DNA of 64,000 nt, taken from an uncultured Lachnotalea sp. (GTDB lineage: Bacteria > Bacillota > Clostridia > Lachnospirales > Lachnospiraceae). Below the pieces are notes generated by a model, which saw only the letters and a list, made by a program, of their open reading frames with translations, searched no databases and was not told where the DNA came from. The DNA lies in the NCBI GenBank assembly GCA_947066815.1, contig CAMSZT010000002.1, positions 123,332 to 187,331 of the forward strand. Direction: 5' to 3'. Positions 17,674 through 25,960 of this stretch are shown piece by piece. A program made the position numbers and the translations under genes. Every line of letters begins with the position of its first letter. The stretch's first letter is position 1.

Positions 17674-18732
17674 ATGGAGCAGATTTGGTGGGAACGGGTA
17701 CCAAACGCAATGGCATTTATTTCGGATGTTGTCGGTCATCTGGTCGACGGAAAAAGCGTTGTGCTTCAGTATATTTCAGACATCCCGTGGCATTCTTTCA
17801 TGGTAAAGGCAGTGAAGGATTCTGTAAGACAGCAGAATTCTTCTAAAAGCTTTGAATTCATACCGGATGCAGGAGATCCTGGGGTATATTTACTTAAAGA
17901 ATACTGTAAGCCGGAAAAAAGGGCTTCCTACCGGCCGTCAAAAACATACGCCAGATTTTTTGCCGACAGCGACGACATTGTGTTCCATGACCGTTACTTT
18001 TGGGTGGATGTCCAGTCGGCGGAAAGCCTGGAGGTTTGGACGGATTTTGTTTCAGATTATTTAAAGAACCGTAAACAAAATAAAGAAGCCGCAGTGTTTA
18101 TTTTTCTTTACCATTATGAAAAAAAAGTAAAGGCAAAAAAAGGGCTGAGGGTATGCTGCTTTGACGAGTATGTCGGGACATATGACAGCATTGTTTTTTC
18201 CATGCTGGCATCTTCTACGGTAAAAGGATCATCTTTTATGAAAACGTATCTGGCTGAGCTGGCGGCGAATATTCTTGAAAATGACATTGAGCTCTGTGCA
18301 GAATGCCTGCGGGACCATCAACGTTTTGTGGAGGATCCTTATCATACGGTTTTGAGGATAGCCAGAGAGTGCGGCAGGAGTGACGGAAAGCCATTTTCAT
18401 TTTGCAAATCAGCGGAGGAGGTCAGGCGCGGCATCTGGCAGGTGCAGATTAAAACTATATATCCGGCTTTGGAAGAGTACAGGGAATCTTTTGTGGGAAA
18501 GTATAAGGATGCCATTCAAAAAGAACTTCCTATTGTATCATCTTATGGGGAACAGTACCGGGATCCGGAGGATGTGGAGCTTGGGACCCTGGTGTACATG
18601 GCAGGTTCCGGAAAGATACACCTCCCGACGCAGGAATATGAGAAGCTGAATTGCTATAAGGAAGCACGGAACAGACTGTCCCATTTAAGTATCCTGTCAT
18701 TGGAGGAGATAGGGATGCTGGCCATTTTATGA
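17674..18732 (+). CDS. 352-aa partner protein with a C-terminal HEPN-like RNxxxH motif
   Basis: Begins 1 bp after the giant ATPase stop, with GGAGG from the end of that gene as its ribosome-binding site. The N terminus (GHLVDGKSVVLQYI) resembles a degenerate P-loop without a complete Walker A. The middle is alpha/beta (FFADSDDIVFHDRYFWVDV, AAVFIFLYHYEKK). The C terminus holds EARNRLSHLSIL, in which R332-N333 and H337 fit the Rx4H motif of HEPN ribonucleases. By that motif it could be an RNA-cleaving effector held in check or triggered by the ATPase. No homolog is recalled with certainty, so the HEPN call is a motif-level inference. Confidence 0.55.
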   Translation: MEQIWWERVPNAMAFISDVVGHLVDGKSVVLQYISDIPWHSFMVKAVKDSVRQQNSSKSFEFIPDAGDPGVYLLKEYCKPEKRASYRPSKTYARFFADSDDIVFHDRYFWVDVQSAESLEVWTDFVSDYLKNRKQNKEAAVFIFLYHYEKKVKAKKGLRVCCFDEYVGTYDSIVFSMLASSTVKGSSFMKTYLAELAANILENDIELCAECLRDHQRFVEDPYHTVLRIARECGRSDGKPFSFCKSAEEVRRGIWQVQIKTIYPALEEYRESFVGKYKDAIQKELPIVSSYGEQYRDPEDVELGTLVYMAGSGKIHLPTQEYEKLNCYKEARNRLSHLSILSLEEIGMLAIL

Positions 18733-18942
18733 GGCTTGTATCGGCAGCTTTGGGGCATTTATGCCATTAAAGTGGTGCAGAAACGCAGCTTGCTGCGGAG
18801 TATTTGGCTGGGACGGTATGGGGAGTAGGATAGCGGTTTCGGATTGACTGGGATTTCAAAGATATATATGACCGCGGACTTAAGCGACCAGGGACTTATG
18901 AATAGCTATCAGGCGGACAGGGAAGAGACGGGAGGATTGTTG

Positions 18943-19131
18943 ATGGAATTTTATAGCGGAAGGACTAAGAATACAGAAGGACGGCCTCCAAGAGATATCA
19001 GGACATATGATTTCCAGGACAGCCTGGGAATTGAATATAAGCGCACAGACCATGGACCTGCGGACAACATGGAAGCCTGCAATGAGATAGATGCTATACT
19101 CGGGGGGGTGATCTGTAAGAATTTATTTTGA
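18943..19131 (+). pseudogene. 5' fragment of a prolyl-tRNA deacylase (YbaK/ProX-like) gene
   Basis: The frame reads MEFYSGRTKNTEG, then RTYDFQDSLGIEYKRTDHG and MEACNEIDAILGGVICKNLF before a stop. This is the N-terminal 62 residues of Cys/Ala-tRNA-Pro editing enzymes (about 160 aa when complete), which normally continue from CKNLF into a CNRQ stretch. The gene is cut exactly there. A GGGAGGA site precedes the ATG. The fragment marks the right edge of the ATPase/HEPN island, and the rest of the gene is not in the window. Confidence 0.65.
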
Positions 19132-19422
19132 TTGCAATGGCTGTATTCTTGGGAACAGATATATTTTTATGTCAATGTGTGAAGGGATAATAAGAAAGTA
19201 TTGATTCCCAAAATCGGCGAAAAAGCGTGGAAAATAATTGTAGCATTTATTGTCCCTATAATTTTAACAGTATCCGGTTTCTGATGGAGAAAAAGCTTCT
19301 GCAGACGTCGGCTTTGTATATCTCATACTATCTGGAGCAGAACCCGATTATAGATATTGTGAATTGGTTTAGAGAAAGAAGTGAGAGCTGAGGCCTCCGG
19401 CGTGCGGAAGCCCCAGTCGTTG
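19132..19422. other. Spacer of gene fragments
   Basis: No complete gene. A short frame at about 19200-19283 (KIGEKAWKIIVAFIVPIILT) looks like the end of a membrane protein. Another at 19283-19391 (KLLQTSALYISYYLEQN) faintly resembles the C-terminal part of Fic-family proteins. Both are too short to assign. It appears to be deletion debris between the island and the amidohydrolase operon. Confidence 0.35.
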
Positions 19423-20619
19423 TCAGAAGCAGCCGCAGACGATCTCCCCTTCTTTCATCACGAGAACCGGGGCCTTTTCCGTGGCGGCGGTGATGTCCGA
19501 CAGGGGATCGTCTTCCAGGACGATCAGGTCGGCCAGCTTGCCGGTTTCGATGGTGCCGAGGCGGTCGGAAAGACCGAGGATTTCGGCGCTCTCGATGGTA
19601 GCCTGCCTAAGCATTTCTTCTGCGGAGAAGCCCGCCTGTTTTCTGGCGTAGAACTCGTATCCCGGATGGGCGGCAGAAAATTTCATGGAGGAGTCGGTGC
19701 CCCAGCCAATGGGCACGCCAGCCCGTCCGGCCGTCGGCAGCATGCGGGCGGCGTGGAACATGGTTTCCACCTTGGCCTTTAGGTGGGGCGGGGCCGTGCC
19801 CTCCCTGTCCTCATAGAGCTCGCAGACCGGGGAGAGGGTCGGCACAAGGGCGGTCCGGCTGCCCGTTTCCAGGATCAGGCGGATGCATTCTTCCGTCAGG
19901 AAGGAAGCGTGCTCGATGGTCTTTACGCCTGCCCGGATGCAGTGCAGGATGCCGGCGGTGCCGTGGCAGTGGGCGGCCACGTAGGTGCCAAGACTCTTGG
20001 CGGCCTCCACGATGGCGGAAAGCTCCTCCGGCGTCGTGACGCAGGCTCCCGGCTCTCCTGTGTCGTTGGCGACGGAGCCGGTGGCCATGTATTTGAGGAA
20101 ATCCACGCCCTGACTGTACTCCCGTCTGGCGGCGCCCATGAGATTTTCCGGGCGGTCCACCTCCGTGTACAGATCCGGGAAGGTGTCATTGCCTTTGGCC
20201 GTGGGGCTTATGCAGGTGCCGGCGGCGAAGACTCTGGGCCCCTTGATGATCCCCTCGGCGATGGCGTCCCGCAGGGTCACACCGATGAAGTGGGAGTTTC
20301 CACAGTCCCGGACCGTGGTGTAGCCCCGCATGAGGAACAGGTTCAGGTAGGAGATGGAGTCGATCAGGTGCCGGTTCAGGGAACGGGCGCCCAGATCGGC
20401 GAAATTGTCGGTGACGAAATACATGTGCATGTGAAGGTCAAACATTCCCGGCAGCAGGGTGCGGCCCTCCAGGGGAATGACCTTGTCTGCCTTCCCGGCG
20501 GCGATGGTTCCTGCGGGGACAACGGATCGGATATGCTTTCCCGATACGGCGACGTCGCATGGACCGTCTGCACCCCCGGACAGGAAGGAGATCAGGCGGG
20601 CGTTCTGAAAGAGGATCAT
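19423..20619 (-). CDS. Amidohydrolase (imidazolonepropionase/prolidase-like, metal dependent)
   Basis: A 398-aa member of the amidohydrolase superfamily with the HxH metal motif in GMFDLHMHM, a candidate bridging lysine in FLKYMATGS, later metal histidines in AAHCHG and KTIEHASF, and the metal aspartate in GWGTDSS. It ends with the usual ETGKLADLIVL strand. Relatives hydrolyse Xaa-Pro dipeptides, N-acyl amino acids or other cyclic and linear amides in the cytoplasm. It is the last gene of a three-gene operon with an ornithine-cyclodeaminase-family enzyme (ATGA overlap) and a second amidohydrolase. With a dipeptide importer across the divergent promoter, an imported amide or peptide is the likely substrate. 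Confidence 0.85.
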   Translation of the reverse strand: MILFQNARLISFLSGGADGPCDVAVSGKHIRSVVPAGTIAAGKADKVIPLEGRTLLPGMFDLHMHMYFVTDNFADLGARSLNRHLIDSISYLNLFLMRGYTTVRDCGNSHFIGVTLRDAIAEGIIKGPRVFAAGTCISPTAKGNDTFPDLYTEVDRPENLMGAARREYSQGVDFLKYMATGSVANDTGEPGACVTTPEELSAIVEAAKSLGTYVAAHCHGTAGILHCIRAGVKTIEHASFLTEECIRLILETGSRTALVPTLSPVCELYEDREGTAPPHLKAKVETMFHAARMLPTAGRAGVPIGWGTDSSMKFSAAHPGYEFYARKQAGFSAEEMLRQATIESAEILGLSDRLGTIETGKLADLIVLEDDPLSDITAATEKAPVLVMKEGEIVCGCF

Positions 20620-21590
20620 AGAGGGCTCCTTTCTGAGTATAGTTCGTTTCGCAATTGCCTGTAGAGTTCGTCGGCGCAGATCACGTCCTCCACGGCCAGG
20701 CCCAGGGAATCGAAGAGGGTGATCTCCTCGGGATCCTGTCTGCCGGGCGCTTTCCCGCAGAGGACGGCGCCGATGGCGCCGACGATGTGGTCCTCGGTGA
20801 TCAGGCCCTCTGCCAGGGGGATCAAATATTCGCCGCTCTCGGCCTTGCAGGCTTCCTCCTGATCCACGTAGAGACGTGCCCTTGCCACCAGGTCGGAGGA
20901 AACCTCCCGGCTCACCGGGCTGCAGGTGCCCACGGCATTGATATGGGTGCCGGGCTTCACCATGGCCCCGGTCAGAAAGGGCTCCCGGCTGCGGCAGACG
21001 CTGCAGATGATATCTGCCTCTCTGACGGCCTCCGGGACCGTATCACAGGTGGTGATGGGAAGATCCGGATATTTTTTCTGCATATCCTCCCGGAAGCGCT
21101 CCCTGTGGGCCGGGGTGGGGCTCCAGACGGTGACGGACTTGATGTCCCGGACCCGGCACATGGCTTCCAGATGGGTCACGGCCTGGGCGCCGGAGCCCAG
21201 GATGGCGAGACGGCAGCTGTCCGGCCTTGCCAGAAGTTTCGTGGCGGCGCCGGAGGCGGCGGCCGTGCGGATCTCCGTGATGGCGCAGGCGTCGGCAATG
21301 GCCGCCGGCTCTCCGTGTTCTTCGTCAAAAAGCAGCACCTGTCCCTGATGGGAGGGATATCCGCCGGCGGAATTGCCGGGATATACGGAGATGACTTTGG
21401 CCCCGAAGCGGCCCCTTGCGCCAAGGCTGCAGGGCATAAAGGCCAGGGCCCCCTTCCCGACTCCCATGCCGGTGCGGACGCTCTGGGTGTTGACACCCTC
21501 CTCCAGGCCCCGGAATGCTTCCTCCATCAGGGTGATGCAGCGGGACATGGTCAGCTTTTCATAAATTTCTTCCTTTGATATGACGATCAT
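20616..21590 (-). CDS. Ornithine cyclodeaminase / mu-crystallin family dehydrogenase (copy 1)
   Basis: A 324-aa protein with the family's substrate region (SVRTGMGVGKGALAFMPCSLG, GRFGAKVISVYPGN) and a Rossmann NAD(P)-binding site LAILGSGAQAVTHLEAM. Members deaminate or reduce amino and imino acids (ornithine, alanine, arginine, ketimines). The ATG at 21590 is chosen over 21596 because the AAGGGG site gives proper spacing. It is the middle gene of the minus-strand operon, overlapping the downstream amidohydrolase by 4 bp. A second family member lies at 30329 in the divergent operon; the two are clearly paralogous but not near-identical. The exact substrate cannot be told. Confidence 0.85.
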   Translation of the reverse strand: MIVISKEEIYEKLTMSRCITLMEEAFRGLEEGVNTQSVRTGMGVGKGALAFMPCSLGARGRFGAKVISVYPGNSAGGYPSHQGQVLLFDEEHGEPAAIADACAITEIRTAAASGAATKLLARPDSCRLAILGSGAQAVTHLEAMCRVRDIKSVTVWSPTPAHRERFREDMQKKYPDLPITTCDTVPEAVREADIICSVCRSREPFLTGAMVKPGTHINAVGTCSPVSREVSSDLVARARLYVDQEEACKAESGEYLIPLAEGLITEDHIVGAIGAVLCGKAPGRQDPEEITLFDSLGLAVEDVICADELYRQLRNELYSERSPL

Positions 21591-21628
21591 GATCATTCCC
21601 CTTGATTACAGTTTGTTCTGATCAAAGT

Positions 21629-22846
21629 TTACAGTCGGTTCTTGACGATTTGCCCGTCGGCGGCCACGAAGGTGATGTGGCCGGCGTCGGCCAGGCAGGA
21701 AATGTCCTTCAGGGGATCCTGGTCTGTCACGGCGATGTCTGCCAGATATCCTTTTTTCAGGGCCCCCAGATCCTGGAACCCGAGCAGCCCGGCGGCGTAG
21801 AGGGTGCCGCCCCGGACGGCCTCCAGCTCTGTCATGCCGGCCTCCACCATGGCCTCGAACTCCCGGCCCAGCTTCAGGTAGGGAGTGTTTTTGGAGTTGG
21901 AGAAGTCGGTGCCCAGGATGATGCGGACTCCGTGCTCCCTGGCCATGGCGACGGTCCTTTTGTTGTACTCGGCGCAGGTCCTGGCTTTTTCCCTGGCGTA
22001 GGGCGGCATGCCCGGCAGGTCGGCCACGTGGAGGGAGACCCAGAGGGTGGAGACCAGGGGGACATTTCTCTCGGCCATGAGCCGGATCTCCCGCTCTGTG
22101 AGCATGACGCCGTGCTCGATGCACGCTGCTCCCGCCATAAGGGCCTGATAAGCCCCCTCGTAGCCGGTGCAGTGGGCGGCCACGTAGCTGTGGTGGCGCC
22201 TGGCTTCCCCCACGATGGCCGCCAGCTCCTCGGGGGAGAACTGTACGTCGTCCACCCGGTCCGTGGGGGAGGAGACGCCGCCGGTGGCGCAGACCTTGAT
22301 AAACTTCGCGCCCATGCGGAACTGTTCCCGCACGGTGCGGACGCAGTCGTCGGGCCCGTCGCAGAGCATGGAGAGATGGTCGTATTTGTTGTAGTCGTCC
22401 TTTGACATCCCGGGGCCCATGTCCACATGGCCGGAGGTGATGCCAAGGACCTTTCCTCCCGGCACGATCCTGGGGCCGGAAACGGCGCCTCTCTCCACCG
22501 CCCGGGAGAGATAGAGGCCGGCCTCGGACATGTCCCGGATGCCGGTGAAGCCCGCCTCCAGCAAGAGCCCCAGTTCATGCACGCCGCCTAAGAGCTGGTC
22601 CCCGAAGCACTGGCCGCCGGCAAAGTCCCCGGCGTCCTCGGAGCCGGTCAGGTGGGCGTGGGCGTCGATGAAGCCCGGAAGGATGGTGCCGCCTTTGGCC
22701 TCGTAGACGGAAGCCTCTGCCGAGATCGGATAAGCGCCGGCCTCCCCGGCGTAGAGGATGCGGTTTCCCTCCCAGGAAACCACGCCGTCTTCCACGAGTG
22801 AGCCGCTCAGGACATCGAGCAGGCGCCCTTTTAATATGTTCAGCAT
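21629..22846 (-). CDS. Amidohydrolase (prolidase-like), second copy
   Basis: A 405-aa amidohydrolase with HxH in GFIDAHAHLTG, candidate carboxylated lysine in FIKVCATGGV, metal histidines in AAHCTGYEG and ACIEHGVML, and Asp in LGTDFSNSKN. It shares the overall plan of the amidohydrolase at 19423-20619 but is clearly diverged. It is the first gene of the minus-strand operon, 38 bp before the cyclodeaminase-family gene, and is driven from the divergent promoter region at 22847-23054. Probable role: cytoplasmic hydrolysis of an imported dipeptide or acyl amino acid. Confidence 0.85.
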   Translation of the reverse strand: MLNILKGRLLDVLSGSLVEDGVVSWEGNRILYAGEAGAYPISAEASVYEAKGGTILPGFIDAHAHLTGSEDAGDFAGGQCFGDQLLGGVHELGLLLEAGFTGIRDMSEAGLYLSRAVERGAVSGPRIVPGGKVLGITSGHVDMGPGMSKDDYNKYDHLSMLCDGPDDCVRTVREQFRMGAKFIKVCATGGVSSPTDRVDDVQFSPEELAAIVGEARRHHSYVAAHCTGYEGAYQALMAGAACIEHGVMLTEREIRLMAERNVPLVSTLWVSLHVADLPGMPPYAREKARTCAEYNKRTVAMAREHGVRIILGTDFSNSKNTPYLKLGREFEAMVEAGMTELEAVRGGTLYAAGLLGFQDLGALKKGYLADIAVTDQDPLKDISCLADAGHITFVAADGQIVKNRL

Positions 22847-22883
22847 AGATGTTCACCTGATTTCTATCCAAGATAATATTTTC

Positions 22884-22912
22884 AGGATAACAAAAAACAT
22901 TGGAATTGTCAA
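22884..22912 (-). promoter_or_regulatory. Promoter of the minus-strand amidohydrolase operon
   Basis: On the minus strand there is a TTGACA -35 (22907-22912), a 17-bp spacer and a TATCCT -10 (22884-22889). It lies back-to-back with the importer promoter, 22 bp apart, so one regulator could control both. Confidence 0.65.
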
Positions 22913-22934
22913 TAAATACAAGAAAAAACACGTA

Positions 22935-22963
22935 TTGACATGTTCAGGAGTTGAATGTATAAT
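22935..22963 (+). promoter_or_regulatory. Promoter of the dipeptide-importer operon
   Basis: Perfect consensus: TTGACA (22935-22940), 17-bp spacer, TATAAT (22958-22963). About 85 nt of leader precede the start at 23055. A repeated GTTCAG (22943-22948 and 22975-22980) flanks the -10 and may be an operator. Confidence 0.8.
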
Positions 22964-23054
22964 GATTCAGAAGTGTTCAGAAGGAGCACTGCGATGCGAT
23001 CAGCGGATATTCTGCTGTGACACAGAAAGAAAAGCCCCGAATGGAGGAACTGTT

Positions 23055-24845
23055 ATGAAGAAAATGAAACGTCTGCCGGCATTGTTTTTGTGCCTTGCCG
23101 TGCTTATGGCCACGGCGGCCTGCGGCACCACCACCGACGTGCGGCCGGATGCCTCGGAGAATGCCGGGGAAACCGGCGGTGCGGCGGGGACCACTGCGGC
23201 TGCCGGGGAGAGCACGCCGGCCGAGTCGAAAGGGGAAACCGGTACGTCCGACACCATCAACCTGATGATCTCTGCGGAACCGGTGACCTTGAACGTCCTG
23301 GAGTCCCAGTCCAATCTGGACGAGTACGTGTTCTATCTCACCAGCGCCATGCTCTACCGGTCCGTCGACACCGAGCTTGTGCCGGAGCTTTGTGACACCA
23401 TGGAGGTCAGCGAGGATGGGACGACCTACACGTATACCTTGAAGGAAGCCAAATATTCCGACGGCACGGCCGTCACGGCGGCGGACTTCGTCTACTATAT
23501 GGTGAAGCGTTATCTGACCAGCGAGAACTGCAGCCGGTTCGTGGGCGGTGCGGACACCTACAACGGCGGGCTGGAAACCTGCGAGGGGATCTATGCGGAG
23601 GATGACAGGACCTTCGTGGTAAAGTTGGTGGAGCCCATCACCACCTTTGACGGGAAACTGGAGATCTATCCGGTGAACCAGGCTTACGTGGAAGGCAAGG
23701 GGGACAGCTACGGCGGGACTCCCGCGGACCTTCAGTATTCCGGGCCCTACATTCTGGACGACTGGACGGTGGGTACCAGCCTGACCCTCCACAAAAATCC
23801 CGACTATATCAGTGCGGCAGAGCTGTTCCCGCTGGAACACGTGAACCTTTATTATTCCGGCGACGCTTCCTCCCTCTATTCCCGGTATGCCGGCGGGGAT
23901 GTGGATGCGGTGGTCTCCATCAATGACACGGTGGTGGAGGCTTTCGGTGTGGACAACTGTTACCGCTACAGCAGCGGAAATATGTATGGCATTGAGTTTA
24001 ATACCACGGGCTTTACCTATACGGAAGGGGACGGCTTTGTCTCCCGGGGCGAGGAGGTCACGGCCCTGATGCAGAATGAGAACTTCCGCAAGGCCCTGTG
24101 CTTTGCCCTGGACCGGGAGGCCATCTGCGGGGCCATCTCTCCCAGTGCCCTGCCCACCAACCGCTATGTGGACTCCGGGATCAAGGGGACCGGGGAGACT
24201 CCTTACGTGGAGGAGTTTGCCCTGACCGACGTGGCTCCGCTGTCCGGCGACGCCGAGGCGGCGAAAGAATATCTGGCCAAGGCTCTGGAAGAGCTGGGCT
24301 ACGGCGACGTGTCCGAGCTTCCAGCCATCCGCTTCCTGACCTTTGAAAATATCCAGCAGAAGACCATGGCGGAGACTTTTGTCTCCCAGTGGAAGGAGAT
24401 TCTGGGCATAGAAAACATTGAGATCAACCTCCAGCCCATCCAGTCGGCCATCATGTCCATGGTCTACATGGATTATGACCTGTATCTGCAGCAGCTGGAG
24501 TTGAACCCTGACAACATGGTGGATATGCTGGCTTACTGGGAGACGGCCGGCACCGTCTCCGACCCGGCTGGGTTCCAGGCCGGCGGCGCACCGGCACAGG
24601 TGGCTTCCATGCATGCGGATGCGGAGTTTGACGCTCTGGTGGAAAGCATTTACCGGAATTTCGACGACGCTTCCCGCCTGGCGGACATGGCGAAGGCGGA
24701 GCAGATGCTCTACAGCGCCTACGTATACTTCCCGATCCAGGCCGGCGGCGGCTACGCGATCACCCAGGACTATGTCCACGATTTTGTGAACCCTCACGTG
24801 GAGGGCGGCTACGGCCTGGCCCACACCACGGTGGACGCACACTGA
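23055..24845 (+). CDS. Peptide-binding lipoprotein of an ABC importer (SBP family 5, DppA/OppA-like)
   Basis: A 596-aa substrate-binding protein with a lipobox ending at Cys23 (MATAAC), a Thr/Ala/Gly-rich spacer (about 24-65) and a family 5 solute-binding domain: LMISAEPVTLNVLESQ, TYTYTLKEAKYSDGTAVTAADFVYYM and FRKALCFALDREAI. It captures peptides outside the membrane and passes them to the permeases encoded next. The ATG at 23055 follows GGAGG; the frame is open further upstream but crosses the promoter. It is followed by a GC hairpin without a T-run, a common arrangement that keeps binding-protein mRNA abundant relative to the permease genes. Confidence 0.92.
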   Translation: MKKMKRLPALFLCLAVLMATAACGTTTDVRPDASENAGETGGAAGTTAAAGESTPAESKGETGTSDTINLMISAEPVTLNVLESQSNLDEYVFYLTSAMLYRSVDTELVPELCDTMEVSEDGTTYTYTLKEAKYSDGTAVTAADFVYYMVKRYLTSENCSRFVGGADTYNGGLETCEGIYAEDDRTFVVKLVEPITTFDGKLEIYPVNQAYVEGKGDSYGGTPADLQYSGPYILDDWTVGTSLTLHKNPDYISAAELFPLEHVNLYYSGDASSLYSRYAGGDVDAVVSINDTVVEAFGVDNCYRYSSGNMYGIEFNTTGFTYTEGDGFVSRGEEVTALMQNENFRKALCFALDREAICGAISPSALPTNRYVDSGIKGTGETPYVEEFALTDVAPLSGDAEAAKEYLAKALEELGYGDVSELPAIRFLTFENIQQKTMAETFVSQWKEILGIENIEINLQPIQSAIMSMVYMDYDLYLQQLELNPDNMVDMLAYWETAGTVSDPAGFQAGGAPAQVASMHADAEFDALVESIYRNFDDASRLADMAKAEQMLYSAYVYFPIQAGGGYAITQDYVHDFVNPHVEGGYGLAHTTVDAH

Positions 24846-24857
24846 AACAGATGATCT

Positions 24858-25004
24858 GCAGGGGAGGCGGTTTGACAGCCGGCCTCCCCTGCTCGACCAT
24901 CCTGACACCGATGCCATCCGGTCATACTCAGGAGCATACTTATTTGCCAAATGATGCCTGATTTTCCTATAACATATAGGAGTTATTCTGGCAAATCATT
25001 TGGC
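24858..25004 (+). other. Two intercistronic RNA hairpins between binding protein and permease genes
   Basis: The first hairpin has arms GCAGGGGAGGC (24858-24868) and GCCTCCCCTGC (24882-24892) and no T-run, so it more likely protects the upstream mRNA than terminates. The second region has two alternative pairings sharing the same bases: ATTTGCCA (24942-24949) with TGGCAAAT (24989-24996), or GCCAAATGAT (24946-24955) with ATCATTTGGC (24995-25004). A small hairpin CCTATA/TATAGG sits inside (24966-24980). The switch-like overlap ends 15 bp before the permease ribosome-binding site. Confidence 0.55.
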
Positions 25005-25031
25005 TCACGGGTATAAAAAGGAGGCGCCTTT

Positions 25032-25949
25032 ATGGCAAAATACATATGTAAGCGGCTGCTCATCTCCCTGGCCACCATCTGGCTCATTGCCACCGCATGT
25101 TTTTTCCTGATCCGGCTGCTGCCGGGAAATCCCTTTCTGGTGGCCAATCCTCTGGATATGACCAATGCGGAGCGGCTGATGGACTATTACGGCTTGAACG
25201 ATCCTCTGTGGGAGCAGTACCTGCGGTTTCTGGGAAATCTGGCCCACCTGGATTTCGGCTACTCCCTGGCTCATGCGGGCCGGTCGGTGAACGAGGTTAT
25301 CGCCCTTTATTTTCCGGTGACTGCCCAGCTGGCCATCCAGGCCATGCTCTTCGGCATTCCCACGGGGATCCTCCTGGGGATTCTTTCCTCCTATCGGCGG
25401 GGGAGCGGACTGGACGTGTCGGCCCAGATGTTGACCATCCTCACCACGGCCATCCCCTCCTATGTGCTGGCGGCCATTTTTCAGCTCTTGTTCAGCGTGA
25501 CCCTGGGCTGGTTTCCGGCGGGAGGATGGGCTTCCATGAAATACACGGTGCTGCCCACCCTCTGTCTCTCCCTGGGGCTTGTGGCCGGCTACTGCCGTTC
25601 CATGCGGACGCTGATGCTGGAGGTGGGGCAGCAGGATTACCTGCGGACGGCCAAGGCCAAGGGACTTTCGGATCTTCGGATCATTTTCTTCCACCAGATC
25701 CGCAACGCCCTCCTTCCCCTGCTGACCAATATGGGGCTGGAGATCGCGGGCCTTCTGATGGGCTCCTATGTCATCGAGAGGATCTTCTCGGTGCCGGGGC
25801 TGGGAAAGTATTTTGTCACCAGTATCAATGAGCTGGATTACACCATGGCCCTGGGACTGGTCGTGTTTCAGGCATGTGTGGTGGTGGCGGCCAATTTCCT
25901 TGTGGATCTGCTCTACGGCGTGGTGGATCCCAGGGTCAAGCTTGACTGA
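25032..25949 (+). CDS. dppB: Dipeptide ABC importer permease (DppB-like)
   Basis: A 305-aa membrane protein with about six membrane helices. The N terminus (YICKRLLISLATIWLIATACFFLIRLLPGNP) is typical of DppB/OppB, and the EAA loop reads DYLRTAKAKGLSDLRIIFFHQIRNALLP. It forms the transmembrane pore with the next gene product. AGGAGG-type site 8 nt upstream. It lies in a five-gene importer operon (binding protein, two permeases, two ATPases). Confidence 0.93.
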   Translation: MAKYICKRLLISLATIWLIATACFFLIRLLPGNPFLVANPLDMTNAERLMDYYGLNDPLWEQYLRFLGNLAHLDFGYSLAHAGRSVNEVIALYFPVTAQLAIQAMLFGIPTGILLGILSSYRRGSGLDVSAQMLTILTTAIPSYVLAAIFQLLFSVTLGWFPAGGWASMKYTVLPTLCLSLGLVAGYCRSMRTLMLEVGQQDYLRTAKAKGLSDLRIIFFHQIRNALLPLLTNMGLEIAGLLMGSYVIERIFSVPGLGKYFVTSINELDYTMALGLVVFQACVVVAANFLVDLLYGVVDPRVKLD

Positions 25950-25960
25950 GGAGGTGCGGC

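Noticed and set aside
18844..19131. A 95-aa independent new gene
   Set aside because: From residue 34 it matches the start of prolyl-tRNA deacylases, so it is a truncated known gene with an upstream in-frame extension.
22758..23054. Longer version of the peptide-binding protein starting at 22758
   Set aside because: The extension crosses both divergent promoters and lacks a signal peptide; the start at 23055 has a ribosome-binding site and a lipobox.
22977..24950. A 657-aa minus-strand open frame opposite the peptide-binding protein gene
   Set aside because: It is the antisense shadow of a clearly real GC-rich gene with signal peptide, promoter and family motifs; its translation is His/Gly/Val-rich with no recognisable domain.
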